Below are positions 51,518 through 62,035 of a stretch of 62,156 nucleotides of DNA, one piece after another. The DNA is from Clostridia bacterium (GTDB lineage: Bacteria; Bacillota; Clostridia; Christensenellales; Pumilibacteraceae). The translations under genes and the position numbers were made by a program. Each line of letters begins with the position of its first letter. Position 1 is the stretch's first letter. Where the stretch lies: NCBI GenBank assembly GCA_022791915.1, contig JAAWAB010000013.1:1-62156 (forward strand), read 5' to 3'. Below the pieces are notes generated by a model, which worked only from the letters and a program-made list of their open reading frames with translations, ran no database searches and was not told where the DNA came from.

Positions 51518-54500
51518 CTGTTCTCCGTTTCTCGCGCGGTGTCATTGCATAACGCCAAAAAATCCGCTTTCACCGCCCGCTTTTTCCGCTCGCGCCGTTC
51601 CCCGCCGTACGCGGAGCAAACGGGTTTCATCTCGCAATACCCGCACTCGCCGAACTTTCCGTCGTAAAGCGGCGCGCTCTCGCAATACCCCGACAGCATT
51701 TCCCGCGCTCCCACGCAAAGCACCGCCTCGGCATAATCGCACACCGCACGCAACGTATCGCCCGCCACGCCCGCACAACCGCTTTTGTTCAGCACCACTT
51801 TCTCGCTCGACGTGGCGGTGGTGGAACGCGCCCGCACCACGTCGCTCGAATATTTGGGTAGCGCAAGCCCGCGGTCCATCTCGTAAGCATACCGCTCGTC
51901 GAATATTCCCATCAAGCGGTACGAATTCCTGTCCGCCGCAAATCCCGACGAAAAAGGAAAGTAAAACATGCCCGCAGGCGTATACCCGTTTTCTTCCGCC
52001 ACTTTCAAATATACGGCAAGTTGCACTTTTCTGCCGTGATAAATGTCCGCAAGCGAAAACTCGGCGTACCCCGTCTTGTAATCGATTACGCGCGCGGCGT
52101 TATGTAGCGTGCACACGTCCAATCGGTCGATAATCCCTTCCAGCGTCAGTTCGCCTTCGGGCAGTCGGATTTCGTGTCCTTTGAGCGCCGCCCCCCGCCC
52201 GAACTTTTCTTCGAGCAACAGCGGCTTAAACTCTCCTTTTCCAATCTGTTCCGCCACCACCGCAGAAATCCCTATCGACTCTTCGGTCAACTCTTCTATA
52301 AATCCGTCGCTCGCACCGCGCAACAGCCGCGGCTCGTCTCGCACAATATCGCGCACTATCGAACGGATTTTTTCGGGCGACGAAACATATTCGTTTTTGT
52401 CGCGGCAATCGCGCACAAACAGCTCTATCACTCTGTGCAAAAAAGTCCCCAAATCGAGCGGAGATACCTGCCCGTCGGGACGCGGCGCCAGTTTCAACCC
52501 GTACCGCAAAAAACAACGGAACGGACACGCAAAATACTCCTGCACACGACTCACCGAAAGCCGCCCGTGATATAACCGCCCAGCCGACGCCAACACGGGC
52601 GAAGGCACTGCGGCGCTTTCTTGCTCTCCCACGGCTTCCCGCAACTCCGATTCGCACCCCAAGCCCCTGCCGCCTGCCGCAAGTTCGCCCGCGCCTATCA
52701 AACAGAGTTCGCGCGCGCTCGCCCGCGTGGGGCAAAGCCGCGCCAGGTAATCCCGCCCCGCCTGCGTGCGCTCGTCGCCCGCAAACGCATCGGCAAGCCG
52801 TCGGCGCTCCGCCGCAAGCCCCGTTTCTCGCCACCTGCCGAGTGGCAAAAGCTGCTTGCGTATGCGCGCCAACACGGGCGAAGGCGTGCAATCGGTGCAG
52901 TACGATAAAAACAAATGTTCGCTCGACGCAAGCACGGCGTCCAATTCGGCTTCGGCACGACGGTTCAGCAGTTCGATTTTAGGCTCGATTACCGCCCCCA
53001 GCGTTTGCAACTCGTCCAATTCGTTGTCGGTCAGAATGCCTTCGTCGTGCATAACGGGCGGCAATTCGCCTTCGTGCAAATCGAGTACGAATAAATACGG
53101 GTAGCCGCTCGCACGGAACACGGGCACTTCTCCCACTTCCACCGTATCCGACCGATTGGGAATCACCGATACGCAATCGGCGTCGAAACTCTCTTCGAGC
53201 GCGTCGGTAAACGTCTTAAAAGACGCCGACGTCGCAAAAGCGTCGCCCAAAGCGGCAATGCACGTTTCTATTTCTTCGCGCGCATGTAAAATCGGCGTTT
53301 GTATCCGCGCGGAAATCTCCGCCTCGTCGGACGGCAAAGCACGTAATACGGCGCGGCAGAAATCGGCGCCGCTCGCAATCTCTCTTTTGCGTACCGCCGC
53401 CACACGCGCAAAAAGGTGCGCCCGCACTCTCTCCGCACAATCGCGCGCGCCCGTCAGCGCGGGAGTGTCCGGCTCGACGGTAAATTCGTGCGCCACCGCC
53501 CCTTCCGAAAAGGCGCAGTAATACATATAATTTTCAAACAGGTCGGCGTCCTCGCGCGCCACGCCCGCATACGGATTTTTAGATAGCTTTATGTAGTTTT
53601 CATTGGTGCCCGACCCCGCCGCGGCAAATAAATCGAGCAGGTATCTTGCCAGCGGGTGCGAAGACAGCGGATACTTTCTGTCGGTAAAAAAGGGAATGCC
53701 GTATTCGTCGAAAATGCGTTTGAGTCGGTTAAAGTCGGCGTTGGGCGCAATCACCCCCATCTGCTCGTAACGCACGCCACGGCTGTGCAGATTGCGTATC
53801 CGCACCGCCGCCGCTTTCAACTCGTCCGCCCGCGAAGGCGCGGCATACGCCACCGCGTCCCCCTTGACAGTATTCGAGCACGCCGACCCGTAAATCGCGG
53901 CACAATCGCTCTTGCCGCAAATGCGCCCCACAATGCGGCGCTGTAACGGAGTAAAATCGTCGAAACAGGCAAACGAAACGTCGGCGCCGTCAAAATAATC
54001 GGTACTACCGAGCAAGTTGTTCAATAACACCAACCTACCCGTGGCGTCCACGTATTTCCCTTCGGTGGCACGGCGGAACAACGAAAACACCAGTTTCAGG
54101 TCGTGTAGCTTGTAGCCCGTGGCGTTGCGCGTACTGTCGGGTAAATCTTCGGGCGTCAGACCGCACGACGCAAGCTGGCAGATGTTATCGTACACCGTTT
54201 CGCCGAACCCCGGATAGGCGGCGCTCTTTTGAAAGCAAATCAATTTGTCGGCGTTTTCGGCAAGCAGACGGCGCACCGTTAAAACGGCGGCAAGACGCGA
54301 CAACGGCTTTTCGGCAAGCGGAACGGGCGAACGCTCCGCCAAACGGTAATATAAACGGTTAAGCGTGAGCACTTCCGCATCGAAAGCACCCCCGTTGCCG
54401 TACAGCAATTTTTCGGCAAGCAACGTATACTTGTCGGGTACGAAAAGTATATAGCGGTAGTCAAGACGCACGCCGCGTTCCGCCCGCCTTTTATGAATGC

Positions 54501-54603
54501 CCGCTATCGCCGCACGCAGAGCGTCGGCAAACGTATCGGGCGCAGGACGAACGGCATACTTTTCTATGCTTTCCGTCCCTTTCACAAGATTTTTGCTTTC
54601 CAT
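51514..54603 (-). CDS. addB: ATP-dependent helicase/nuclease subunit B
   Basis: A 1029-residue partner of AddA with an inactivated helicase fold and a nuclease domain (AARVIDYKTGYAEFS). The iron-sulfur Cys set is visible as an early Cys plus CGYCEMKPVC near the C terminus (about residue 986). I place the start at ATG 54603 (MESKNLVKG). In-frame ATGs lie at 54609 and 54621, and the open frame continues further upstream through the promoter. No ribosome site is present, and the predicted transcription start falls on the A of this ATG. A leaderless mRNA is therefore likely. Confidence 0.92.
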   Translation of the reverse strand: MESKNLVKGTESIEKYAVRPAPDTFADALRAAIAGIHKRRAERGVRLDYRYILFVPDKYTLLAEKLLYGNGGAFDAEVLTLNRLYYRLAERSPVPLAEKPLSRLAAVLTVRRLLAENADKLICFQKSAAYPGFGETVYDNICQLASCGLTPEDLPDSTRNATGYKLHDLKLVFSLFRRATEGKYVDATGRLVLLNNLLGSTDYFDGADVSFACFDDFTPLQRRIVGRICGKSDCAAIYGSACSNTVKGDAVAYAAPSRADELKAAAVRIRNLHSRGVRYEQMGVIAPNADFNRLKRIFDEYGIPFFTDRKYPLSSHPLARYLLDLFAAAGSGTNENYIKLSKNPYAGVAREDADLFENYMYYCAFSEGAVAHEFTVEPDTPALTGARDCAERVRAHLFARVAAVRKREIASGADFCRAVLRALPSDEAEISARIQTPILHAREEIETCIAALGDAFATSASFKTFTDALEESFDADCVSVIPNRSDTVEVGEVPVFRASGYPYLFVLDLHEGELPPVMHDEGILTDNELDELQTLGAVIEPKIELLNRRAEAELDAVLASSEHLFLSYCTDCTPSPVLARIRKQLLPLGRWRETGLAAERRRLADAFAGDERTQAGRDYLARLCPTRASARELCLIGAGELAAGGRGLGCESELREAVGEQESAAVPSPVLASAGRLYHGRLSVSRVQEYFACPFRCFLRYGLKLAPRPDGQVSPLDLGTFLHRVIELFVRDCRDKNEYVSSPEKIRSIVRDIVRDEPRLLRGASDGFIEELTEESIGISAVVAEQIGKGEFKPLLLEEKFGRGAALKGHEIRLPEGELTLEGIIDRLDVCTLHNAARVIDYKTGYAEFSLADIYHGRKVQLAVYLKVAEENGYTPAGMFYFPFSSGFAADRNSYRLMGIFDERYAYEMDRGLALPKYSSDVVRARSTTATSSEKVVLNKSGCAGVAGDTLRAVCDYAEAVLCVGAREMLSGYCESAPLYDGKFGECGYCEMKPVCSAYGGERRERKKRAVKADFLALCNDTARETENR

Positions 54604-54609
54604 ACGCAT

Positions 54610-54639
54610 ATTGTAACGCATTTTAAGTTGATAAATCAA
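54610..54639 (-). promoter_or_regulatory. Promoter of addBA, predicting a leaderless mRNA
   Basis: On the minus strand TTGATT, 18 bases, TACAAT, then six bases to the ATG at 54603. It overlaps the divergent lipoprotein promoter by 12 bases. Confidence 0.6.
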
Positions 54640-54656
54640 GCGAAACGTGCTATAAT
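54628..54656 (+). promoter_or_regulatory. Promoter of the lipoprotein gene
   Basis: TTGATA, 17 bases, TATAAT, about 70 bases before the ATG at 54731. It overlaps the addB promoter on the other strand. Confidence 0.75.
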
Positions 54657-54730
54657 AGCTGTATTCTATGTTTGTGTTACGGCTTATGGGGCAACATCTT
54701 TCCGTACACACGTTTTCAGTGAGGAAAAAA

Positions 54731-55876
54731 ATGAAAAAAAGACTGATTTGCGGGCTGTTTACGGTGCTGTTCGCCGCAACGGCGTTCGGGTGCAGTGCGT
54801 CCGATATCAACGTATCCTTCGACGAAGTGAAACCGTGGCAAAACTCCACGTATGAATATTGCGAATACACGGTGGTAAAAACACACGTGGAAAGCGGCGA
54901 AACGGTAGCCACGGGCAAATACACCACCGAACTGTCCACTTTGGGCGACGAAACCACCGTAAAGAACACGTTCACCATCACGTACAACAATCACGAAAAA
55001 ACCAAAACGGTAGACGAAACGGGCAGATACGTGCTCAACGCGGGCTTAACGGACGGCTACACGAGCACCGTAAAGTTCAACAGTTCCAGCCTTGCGCCCG
55101 GCTACGCCGAAAAAAAGTTCACAATCGCCCAGCGCCCGCTTACCGACGGCGAAATGCCCGAGCGCACCGAATCCCCGTCCGAAGGCGTGCTATTCGGCTA
55201 TACGCTCGATTCGGGCGTAAAATACGGCGACCCGCGCGGTTATTCGTACACCGTGGATTATAGCAACAACACGGCGCAACTTATCACCGAAAAGGGCACC
55301 ACAACGCAGAGCGGCGGCAAATATATCCGCAGTTACGAACAGGTAAAGCACGACGTTTCGGTTGCCGCCAACACACGGTTCGATAACGAGCAGCTGCCGT
55401 TCGTGGTGCGCGCTCTCACGGGCATGCGCAAGGAAGGCTCCGCCACTTTCTATCTTTCCAACATCTACGATTCCTACCTTTCGGGCGAATATAAACGGTA
55501 CACGATGAGCCTTTCGTGCGAGAAAAAGGGAACCGACTTCACGTTCGGTCCGAGCGCCGAAAAGTTTCTCGTAACCGACGCCGAAGGCGAACGCCCCATA
55601 GACGATAACAAAAAATACACCGTTCCGTGCGTAGACGCGCAAGTTATGGTTTCGGCAACCAAATCGGGTCCCCCCATTCGCCTGCTGATTACCGACCCGA
55701 GCGTCATCATCTCCCAGCGCGATATGAATCAGCCGGGGCAAGACCCTACCGTTACCACGGGCAAAGTGATTTTGCAAATGGTGTATACCGAATACTCGCT
55801 CACGTCGGCAAAAATCAACTACCGCACCGAATACACGCTCACCGACTACCGCTTGAACCGCCCCAACGCAAATTAA
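54731..55876 (+). CDS. Putative lipoprotein of unknown function
   Basis: A 381-residue exported protein. The signal peptide MKKRLICGLFTVLFAATAF is followed by Gly-Cys, a weak lipobox (AFGC), so lipid attachment at this Cys is likely. The mature part is beta-rich with many Thr/Tyr strands and no recognised domain. GAGG precedes the ATG at 54731; an upstream in-frame ATG at 54668 would spoil the signal peptide. It is transcribed divergently from addBA and convergently with the araC-type gene, with no obvious partner. Confidence 0.8.
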   Translation: MKKRLICGLFTVLFAATAFGCSASDINVSFDEVKPWQNSTYEYCEYTVVKTHVESGETVATGKYTTELSTLGDETTVKNTFTITYNNHEKTKTVDETGRYVLNAGLTDGYTSTVKFNSSSLAPGYAEKKFTIAQRPLTDGEMPERTESPSEGVLFGYTLDSGVKYGDPRGYSYTVDYSNNTAQLITEKGTTTQSGGKYIRSYEQVKHDVSVAANTRFDNEQLPFVVRALTGMRKEGSATFYLSNIYDSYLSGEYKRYTMSLSCEKKGTDFTFGPSAEKFLVTDAEGERPIDDNKKYTVPCVDAQVMVSATKSGPPIRLLITDPSVIISQRDMNQPGQDPTVTTGKVILQMVYTEYSLTSAKINYRTEYTLTDYRLNRPNAN

Positions 55877-55924
55877 CGGCGCAAAACAAAAAACGCGCGC
55901 AAGAAATAAACGGGCTAAAAAAAT

Positions 55925-56758
55925 CTATTTATAGTTTTTATAGCTGACGGGCGAAACACCCGTCAGTTTTTTGAATTGCACCGAAAAATTTGCGGGGGAA
56001 TCGAATCCGCACCCGATTGCCGTTTCGGTCACCGACATTCCCTGCCGCAACATCTTCTGCGCCTGGTCTATGCGATAACGCATCAAATACTGCACGGGCG
56101 GCAATCCCGTGTACTTGCGAAAAATGGTACTGAACCAATTCCGCCCGAGCCCCACGGCGTCGGCGATTGCCGTCACATTGATATCCGACGAAAAGTTGTT
56201 GCGAATATATAAGATAGCCTGATTCACGCAACGCATGGAAACGGTCTGTACGCTTTTGGCGTTCTCTTCTTCAAACGATAAGAGCAATGCGAACAATTTA
56301 TAAAACTCCCCCATGCCCTCGGTGTAAGACGCAAAATTGTTTTTTTCCAGCGCGGCGCCTATGCGCGCATACGCCTCGGTAATCCTGTCGTCGTACAACG
56401 GTTTCACGGGGTTATCGGGCGTAAGTCCCATTCGCTCCACAAATTTCACAGCCGACGCCCCGTCGAATCCCACCCAATAATACACGTACGGGTCGCTTGC
56501 GTCCGAATGGTACGAAAGCAGCAGATTTTTGGGCAAATAGAATAAATCCCCCGCCTGCACCGTATACGTGCGGGATTTCACGCATAGAGTGCCCTTTCCT
56601 TTGGAAATATACTGCAATACGTGCTCGGCTTTCGTCAGCGGTCCTTGTCGGTGCTTTTCGTCACGGTCCTGAAAACCGAAGTTAATCAGCGAAAGACTGG
56701 TGTCGATAGGCACCGAGCCGAAACCGAAATCAAAATGATATGTCGTGTCATTCATCAT
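55925..56758 (-). CDS. AraC-family transcriptional regulator
   Basis: A 277-residue regulator with an N-terminal cupin sensor (about 1-150) and a C-terminal pair of helix-turn-helix motifs. NVTAIADAVGLGRNWFSTIFRKYTG and SVTETAIGCGFDSPANFSVQFKKLTG are the two DNA-binding units, here described as segments around residues 205 and 255. It is divergent to the GH4 gene and probably controls it in response to a sugar. I place the start at ATG 56758, six bases after AGGTG; GTG at 56767 is less likely. Confidence 0.92.
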   Translation of the reverse strand: MMNDTTYHFDFGFGSVPIDTSLSLINFGFQDRDEKHRQGPLTKAEHVLQYISKGKGTLCVKSRTYTVQAGDLFYLPKNLLLSYHSDASDPYVYYWVGFDGASAVKFVERMGLTPDNPVKPLYDDRITEAYARIGAALEKNNFASYTEGMGEFYKLFALLLSFEEENAKSVQTVSMRCVNQAILYIRNNFSSDINVTAIADAVGLGRNWFSTIFRKYTGLPPVQYLMRYRIDQAQKMLRQGMSVTETAIGCGFDSPANFSVQFKKLTGVSPVSYKNYK

Positions 56759-56800
56759 AAAAAACACCTAACAAAATCTAAAATTCCTTTAACAGATTTT

Positions 56801-56830
56801 ATTGTATCATATTTCTTTTTATGTTACAAT
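56801..56830. promoter_or_regulatory. One segment acting as promoter in both directions (araC / GH4)
   Basis: On the plus strand TTGTAT, 17 bases, TACAAT points to the GH4 gene. On the minus strand the same bases read TTGTAA, 17 bases, TACAAT, pointing to the araC gene. The -35 of one strand coincides with the -10 of the other, so RNA polymerase can occupy only one orientation at a time. Confidence 0.6.
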
Positions 56831-56868
56831 GATTTCAGTCCTAAAAAAATTTTGAAGGAGTGTTTTTT

Positions 56869-58179
<1,311 letters not shown>

Positions 58180-58208
58180 TCCGCGCCCCAAAACCGCACA
58201 GAAACAAG

Positions 58209-58251
58209 AAAACCGCCGCTTACGCACTATACGCGTCCGCGGCGGTTTTTT
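58209..58251. terminator. Bidirectional terminator between the GH4 gene and gltX
   Basis: Stem AAAACCGCCGC / GCGGCGGTTTT with a 19-base loop that can pair further (ACGC/GCGT), T-run on the plus strand, A-run on the minus strand side. Confidence 0.88.
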
Positions 58252-58287
58252 GCTTTTCCTTGCGCAAACCGAATCGAAATTTTTGTT

Positions 58288-59709
58288 CTATCGGCGCACT
58301 TTTTCCAACGCAACCGCAAGGCGGCGCAAGCTTTCCTTTTTGCCGAACAACGTAGCCATTTCGGTGGCGCCGCCCGGCGTAGACGCTGCGCCCGTCAGCG
58401 CTATACGGAAAATCCAGAGTACCTGCCCTTTTTTGTAACCGTTTTGCTCGGCATAAGCGTTAAGCGCGTCGTGCAGCGTATCCCACTCGCTACCTGCAAG
58501 GGCAATCAGGTCGGGCAAAAGTTTGGCGGCAAGCGTTGCGTCTGTTTTCCACTTTTGGTTGACAAACAACTCGGTGTCGAACCCGTCGAACTTTGTAATA
58601 AATTCGGTGAGTTTTTGCACGTCCGAAAAAACTTCGGTACGACCGTGCAACAACGTACTCAAATAGGCAAGGTCGAATCCTTTCAAATAGGGTAAGCGCT
58701 CGTAAAACGGCAACGCGTGCGCATGGTATTCCTGCTCGCTCAATTCTTTCACGTATAGCGAGTTGAGCCATCGCATTTTCTGCTCGTCGAAAATAGACGC
58801 CGACTTGCTGATTCCGTCCAACGAAAACATCTCTTCCATTTCGGCAAGCGTCAGTTTTTCGCGGTTGTCTTTGGGACTCCACCCGAGTAGCGCAATATAA
58901 TTTACAATCGCGTCTTTTAGGTATCCTTTGGCAATAAAATCTTCGTAATTCGCATCTCCGTGCCGTTTAGAAAGTTTTTGGTGCGCGTCGCGCATAATGG
59001 GTTGCAGATGAATATACTGCGGGCGCTCGAATCCCAACGCGTCGTATAACAGGTTGTATTTGGGCGTAGACGAAAGATACTCGGTGCCGCGAATCACGTG
59101 CGTAATATGCATCAAATGGTCGTCAATCACGTTGGCAAAGTTATAGGTGGGGTATCCGTCCGACTTGATGAGTATGTTATCTTCCAAATCGTTGTAGTCC
59201 ACCTTGATTTCGCCGAACACAAGGTCGGTGTAGCTCGAAACGCCTTCGGCGGGAATATTCTGCCGAATCACGTACTTTTCGCCCGCCGCGATTCTGCGTT
59301 CCGCTTCTTCGCGCGAAACGGTGCGTTGGCAATGTTTATCGTATTTCGTGGCGCCGTCTTTATGAAGTTTATCCAACCGTTCCTTGGAACAAAAGCAGTA
59401 ATACGCATCGCCGCTTTCAATCAGTTTGCGGGCATAGTCGAGATAGACGTTTTTCCGCTCGGTCTGAATATACGGACCGTATTCCCCGCCCACGTCGGGA
59501 CCTTCGTCGTAATGCAGTCCCGTTTCGTTCAGCGTGCGGTAAATGAGTTCCACGGCGCCCGGCACGGTACGTTCCAAGTCGGTGTCCTCTATGCGCAAAA
59601 TAAACTTGCCGCCCGCTTTTTTGGCGTATAAATATGCGTATAACGCGGTGCGCAAACCGCCCACGTGCAAAAATCCCGTCGGACTGGGAGCAAATCTCGT
59701 TCTAACCAT
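58288..59709 (-). CDS. gltX: Glutamyl-tRNA synthetase
   Basis: A 473-residue class I synthetase with the HIGH-type PSPTGFLHVGGLRTALY at the start, KLSKRHGD as the KMSKS loop, and a C-terminal anticodon-binding domain. It charges tRNA-Glu and, in many Firmicutes, also tRNA-Gln; which applies here cannot be told from the window. The ATG at 59709 follows AGAGAGGT and begins where the family does. Confidence 0.96.
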   Translation of the reverse strand: MVRTRFAPSPTGFLHVGGLRTALYAYLYAKKAGGKFILRIEDTDLERTVPGAVELIYRTLNETGLHYDEGPDVGGEYGPYIQTERKNVYLDYARKLIESGDAYYCFCSKERLDKLHKDGATKYDKHCQRTVSREEAERRIAAGEKYVIRQNIPAEGVSSYTDLVFGEIKVDYNDLEDNILIKSDGYPTYNFANVIDDHLMHITHVIRGTEYLSSTPKYNLLYDALGFERPQYIHLQPIMRDAHQKLSKRHGDANYEDFIAKGYLKDAIVNYIALLGWSPKDNREKLTLAEMEEMFSLDGISKSASIFDEQKMRWLNSLYVKELSEQEYHAHALPFYERLPYLKGFDLAYLSTLLHGRTEVFSDVQKLTEFITKFDGFDTELFVNQKWKTDATLAAKLLPDLIALAGSEWDTLHDALNAYAEQNGYKKGQVLWIFRIALTGAASTPGGATEMATLFGKKESLRRLAVALEKVRR

Positions 59710-59723
59710 GTGTCGTACCTCTC

Positions 59724-59753
59724 TTGACAAACTGCTTGTAAATGGTGTATATT
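59724..59753 (+). promoter_or_regulatory. Promoter of the M20 peptidase gene
   Basis: TTGACA, 18 bases, TATATT. The start lies about 110 bases before the ATG at 59870. Confidence 0.65.
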
Positions 59754-59754
59754 T

Positions 59755-59783
59755 ATTGTATCATTAAAATGCCCCGAACGCAA
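59755..59783 (-). promoter_or_regulatory. Possible promoter of gltX
   Basis: On the minus strand TTGCGT, 17 bases, TACAAT, about 45 bases before the gltX ATG. It sits next to the divergent peptidase promoter. Confidence 0.5.
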
Positions 59784-59869
59784 CCGAATCGAAACGGAAT
59801 TTTGCAAAAGCGGATACGGGCACCCGCCTTTTTCCGCAAGAAAAAAAGCACGGGCAGGAGATACGAAAC

Positions 59870-61261
59870 ATGCTAAACGACTTAAAAGAATTGATTGCCG
59901 TCCGCTCGGTAATGGGTGAAGCGCAACCGAACGCGCCGTTCGGCGACGGTCCCAAACAGGCGCTCGATACCTTTTTAGCCATCGCCCAAAAATACGGACT
60001 GAAAACGCACGACGAAAACGGCTATTGCGGCTGGGCGGAATGGGGCGAAGGCGAACAAATCATCGGAATTTTGGGCCATCTCGACGTGGTGCCCGCAGGC
60101 GACGGGTGGAGCCACGACCCCTATTCGCTCATGTGTGAAAACGGGCTTTTGTACGGGCGCGGCGTTGCCGACGACAAAGGTCCCACCGTGGCGGCATTGC
60201 ACGCAATCAAGCGGCTCAAAGAAAGCGGCTACACGCCCCGCCACCGTATCCGACTCATCGTGGGCTGTAACGAAGAAAACGGCTCGCAGTGTATCGAATA
60301 CTACCGCAACCATTGCGAAATCCCCGTGGCGAGTTTCGTGCCCGACGCCGACTTCCCCATTATCAACAGCGAAAAAGGAATTCTTCATCTTTCGCTCTCT
60401 TTCCTTTCCGACGCCGTACTGACCGAAAACGTAACGTCCGTTACGGCGGGCGTGCGCCCCAATATCGTGCCCGATTCGTGTTCGGCACAAATTCCCAAGG
60501 GTTGCCCGCTCTATAATACGGTTGCGCGGCTCGCAAATAACGGCAATCCGTTCTTGCAACCCCAAGCGGCGAAAATCATCGTAGACGCAGGATTCCGCCC
60601 CCAAGACTATACGGCGCACTTTTTCGAAAACGAATTATTACTCGAATCCCGCGGCGTGGCGGGACACGCTATGGCGCCCGAAAAGGGCGAAAACGCCGCG
60701 GCGAAAATGCTCGTATTGTTAAACGGCCTGCTGGAAGAAAAATCGCCTACGCTTGCCGTTTGCGCCCGCCGTTTGCAAGCGCCCAATCCCGCAACCAATC
60801 TCGGCATACAACAGCAAGACGACGTTTCGGGCGCGCTTACCGTAAATCTCGGCATGCTTTCCTATTCGAGCAAATCGGGCAAGCTGTTCGCCACGCTCGA
60901 TTGCAGATTGCCCGTGTGCGCCAACCACGCCGCCGTCGTGCGCGAAATCGAAAAGAATTTGACGGGAAGCACCGCGCATATTCTCCGCTGGTCGCCCAAT
61001 CTCTATATTCCCGAATCGGACAAACTGGTACAAGCATTGCTCGACGCCTACACCCAAACAACGGGAAACGAGCGCAAGTGTTTGTATTGCGGCGGCGGCA
61101 CGTATGCGCGCGAATTGCCCAACGCCGTGGCATTCGGACCCACGTTCGAAGGGTTGGAAACAAACATTCACAACATAGACGAATCGTTCCCCGTGGAATT
61201 GTTCGATAAACTGCCCGCCATATACGAAGCGGCAATCCGTAAACTCGACCAAGCATTCTGA
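59870..61261 (+). CDS. M20 family metallopeptidase (PepV-like dipeptidase)
   Basis: A 463-residue cytoplasmic zinc peptidase. GHLDVVPAGDGW gives the first metal ligand, RGVADDKGPT the bridging Asp, and GCNEENGSQ the catalytic Glu pair. A lid domain spans about 190-330. Length and motifs fit PepV-type dipeptidases that trim peptides taken up from outside. CAGGAG precedes the ATG. It is a single gene between gltX and thioredoxin. Confidence 0.92.
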   Translation: MLNDLKELIAVRSVMGEAQPNAPFGDGPKQALDTFLAIAQKYGLKTHDENGYCGWAEWGEGEQIIGILGHLDVVPAGDGWSHDPYSLMCENGLLYGRGVADDKGPTVAALHAIKRLKESGYTPRHRIRLIVGCNEENGSQCIEYYRNHCEIPVASFVPDADFPIINSEKGILHLSLSFLSDAVLTENVTSVTAGVRPNIVPDSCSAQIPKGCPLYNTVARLANNGNPFLQPQAAKIIVDAGFRPQDYTAHFFENELLLESRGVAGHAMAPEKGENAAAKMLVLLNGLLEEKSPTLAVCARRLQAPNPATNLGIQQQDDVSGALTVNLGMLSYSSKSGKLFATLDCRLPVCANHAAVVREIEKNLTGSTAHILRWSPNLYIPESDKLVQALLDAYTQTTGNERKCLYCGGGTYARELPNAVAFGPTFEGLETNIHNIDESFPVELFDKLPAIYEAAIRKLDQAF

Positions 61262-61452
61262 CCGCTCGCCGTATCATACAGGCAGTAACCCCAAAAGAAA
61301 GCCCTATCCGTTACGCCTTACGCACCACGGCAGGGCACGCGCCTTTTGTCGGCATGGCAAATTCGCACTTGCAGGCAAACCGTTCCGAATCAAAACGAAT
61401 CAAACCGTACATTCTATTAAGGGCACGCAAGCGCCCGTAAAGGAGATAAAAA

Positions 61453-61758
61453 ATGAAAGAATTGAACACGCAGAACTTCAACGAAGAAACAAACGCCGAC
61501 GTACCCGTGGTGGTAGACTTTTGGGCGCCCTGGTGCGGTCCTTGCCGCAGTCAGACCCCCATACTCGAACAATTCGCGCAAAAGTACGACGGCAAAGTCA
61601 AGGTCTGCAAAGTGAACACCGACCAAAACTCCGACCTTGCCATGCGGTTCGGCATTATGAGTATTCCCACCATTATGGTGTTCCGCGGCGGCGAAATCGC
61701 CAACAAAGCGGTGGGCGTGCAGTCTATCGACAATCTGGCAAAACTCGCAGGCATATAA
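61453..61758 (+). CDS. trxA: Thioredoxin
   Basis: A 101-residue thioredoxin fold with the redox motif WCGPC (Cys28, Cys31), the cis-Pro in MSIPTIMVF, and the normal length. It reduces protein disulfides in the cytoplasm. AAGGAGAT precedes the ATG. No thioredoxin reductase gene is in the window. The 190 bases upstream hold only weak inverted repeats (for example GCCCT/AGGGC near 61301-61336). Confidence 0.95.
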   Translation: MKELNTQNFNEETNADVPVVVDFWAPWCGPCRSQTPILEQFAQKYDGKVKVCKVNTDQNSDLAMRFGIMSIPTIMVFRGGEIANKAVGVQSIDNLAKLAGI

Positions 61759-61799
61759 TCTCCCGCAAGAATTTCAACTGACCGTTATATCCCCTATGA

Positions 61800-61825
61800 A
61801 AGCCCCGCGATTGCGGGGTTTTTTT
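61800..61825 (+). terminator. Terminator of trxA
   Basis: Stem CCCCGC / GCGGGG, four-base loop, seven T, about 40 bases after the stop. Confidence 0.92.
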
Positions 61826-61884
61826 ATGCCCGAAACAGGTTGCCCGCCGTAGGGGAAAGAGAAAGAGTGAAAAAGAAACACAAA

Positions 61885-61920
61885 AGAAAAAAGGCAAACG
61901 TTCGGTAACGCATGCCTTTT
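61885..61920 (-). terminator. Terminator directly downstream of the 16S rRNA gene
   Basis: On the minus strand AAAAGGCA and TGCCTTTT form the base of a stem with an inner CGTT/AACG helix, followed by six T. It lies about 115 bases after the 16S 3' end, before any other RNA gene. Confidence 0.8.
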
Positions 61921-62035
61921 AGTTAACACAATTATCAGAGAAACAGAATGCAAAATTCAAATCTTCCCACAGGCTCGGGTTCCAACTCTCCCTGCCCACT
62001 TTGTGAAGTATACTCGCTCTTGTTGCGAGTTCCTT

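Noticed and set aside
54668-54730. Longer N terminus for the lipoprotein starting at 54668
   Set aside because: It would place 21 residues before the signal peptide and has no ribosome site, whereas ATG 54731 has GAGG and gives a normal signal peptide.
55945-55967. Inverted repeat near the end of the araC gene as a terminator
   Set aside because: It lies inside the coding sequence for the conserved GVSP region and has no T-run.
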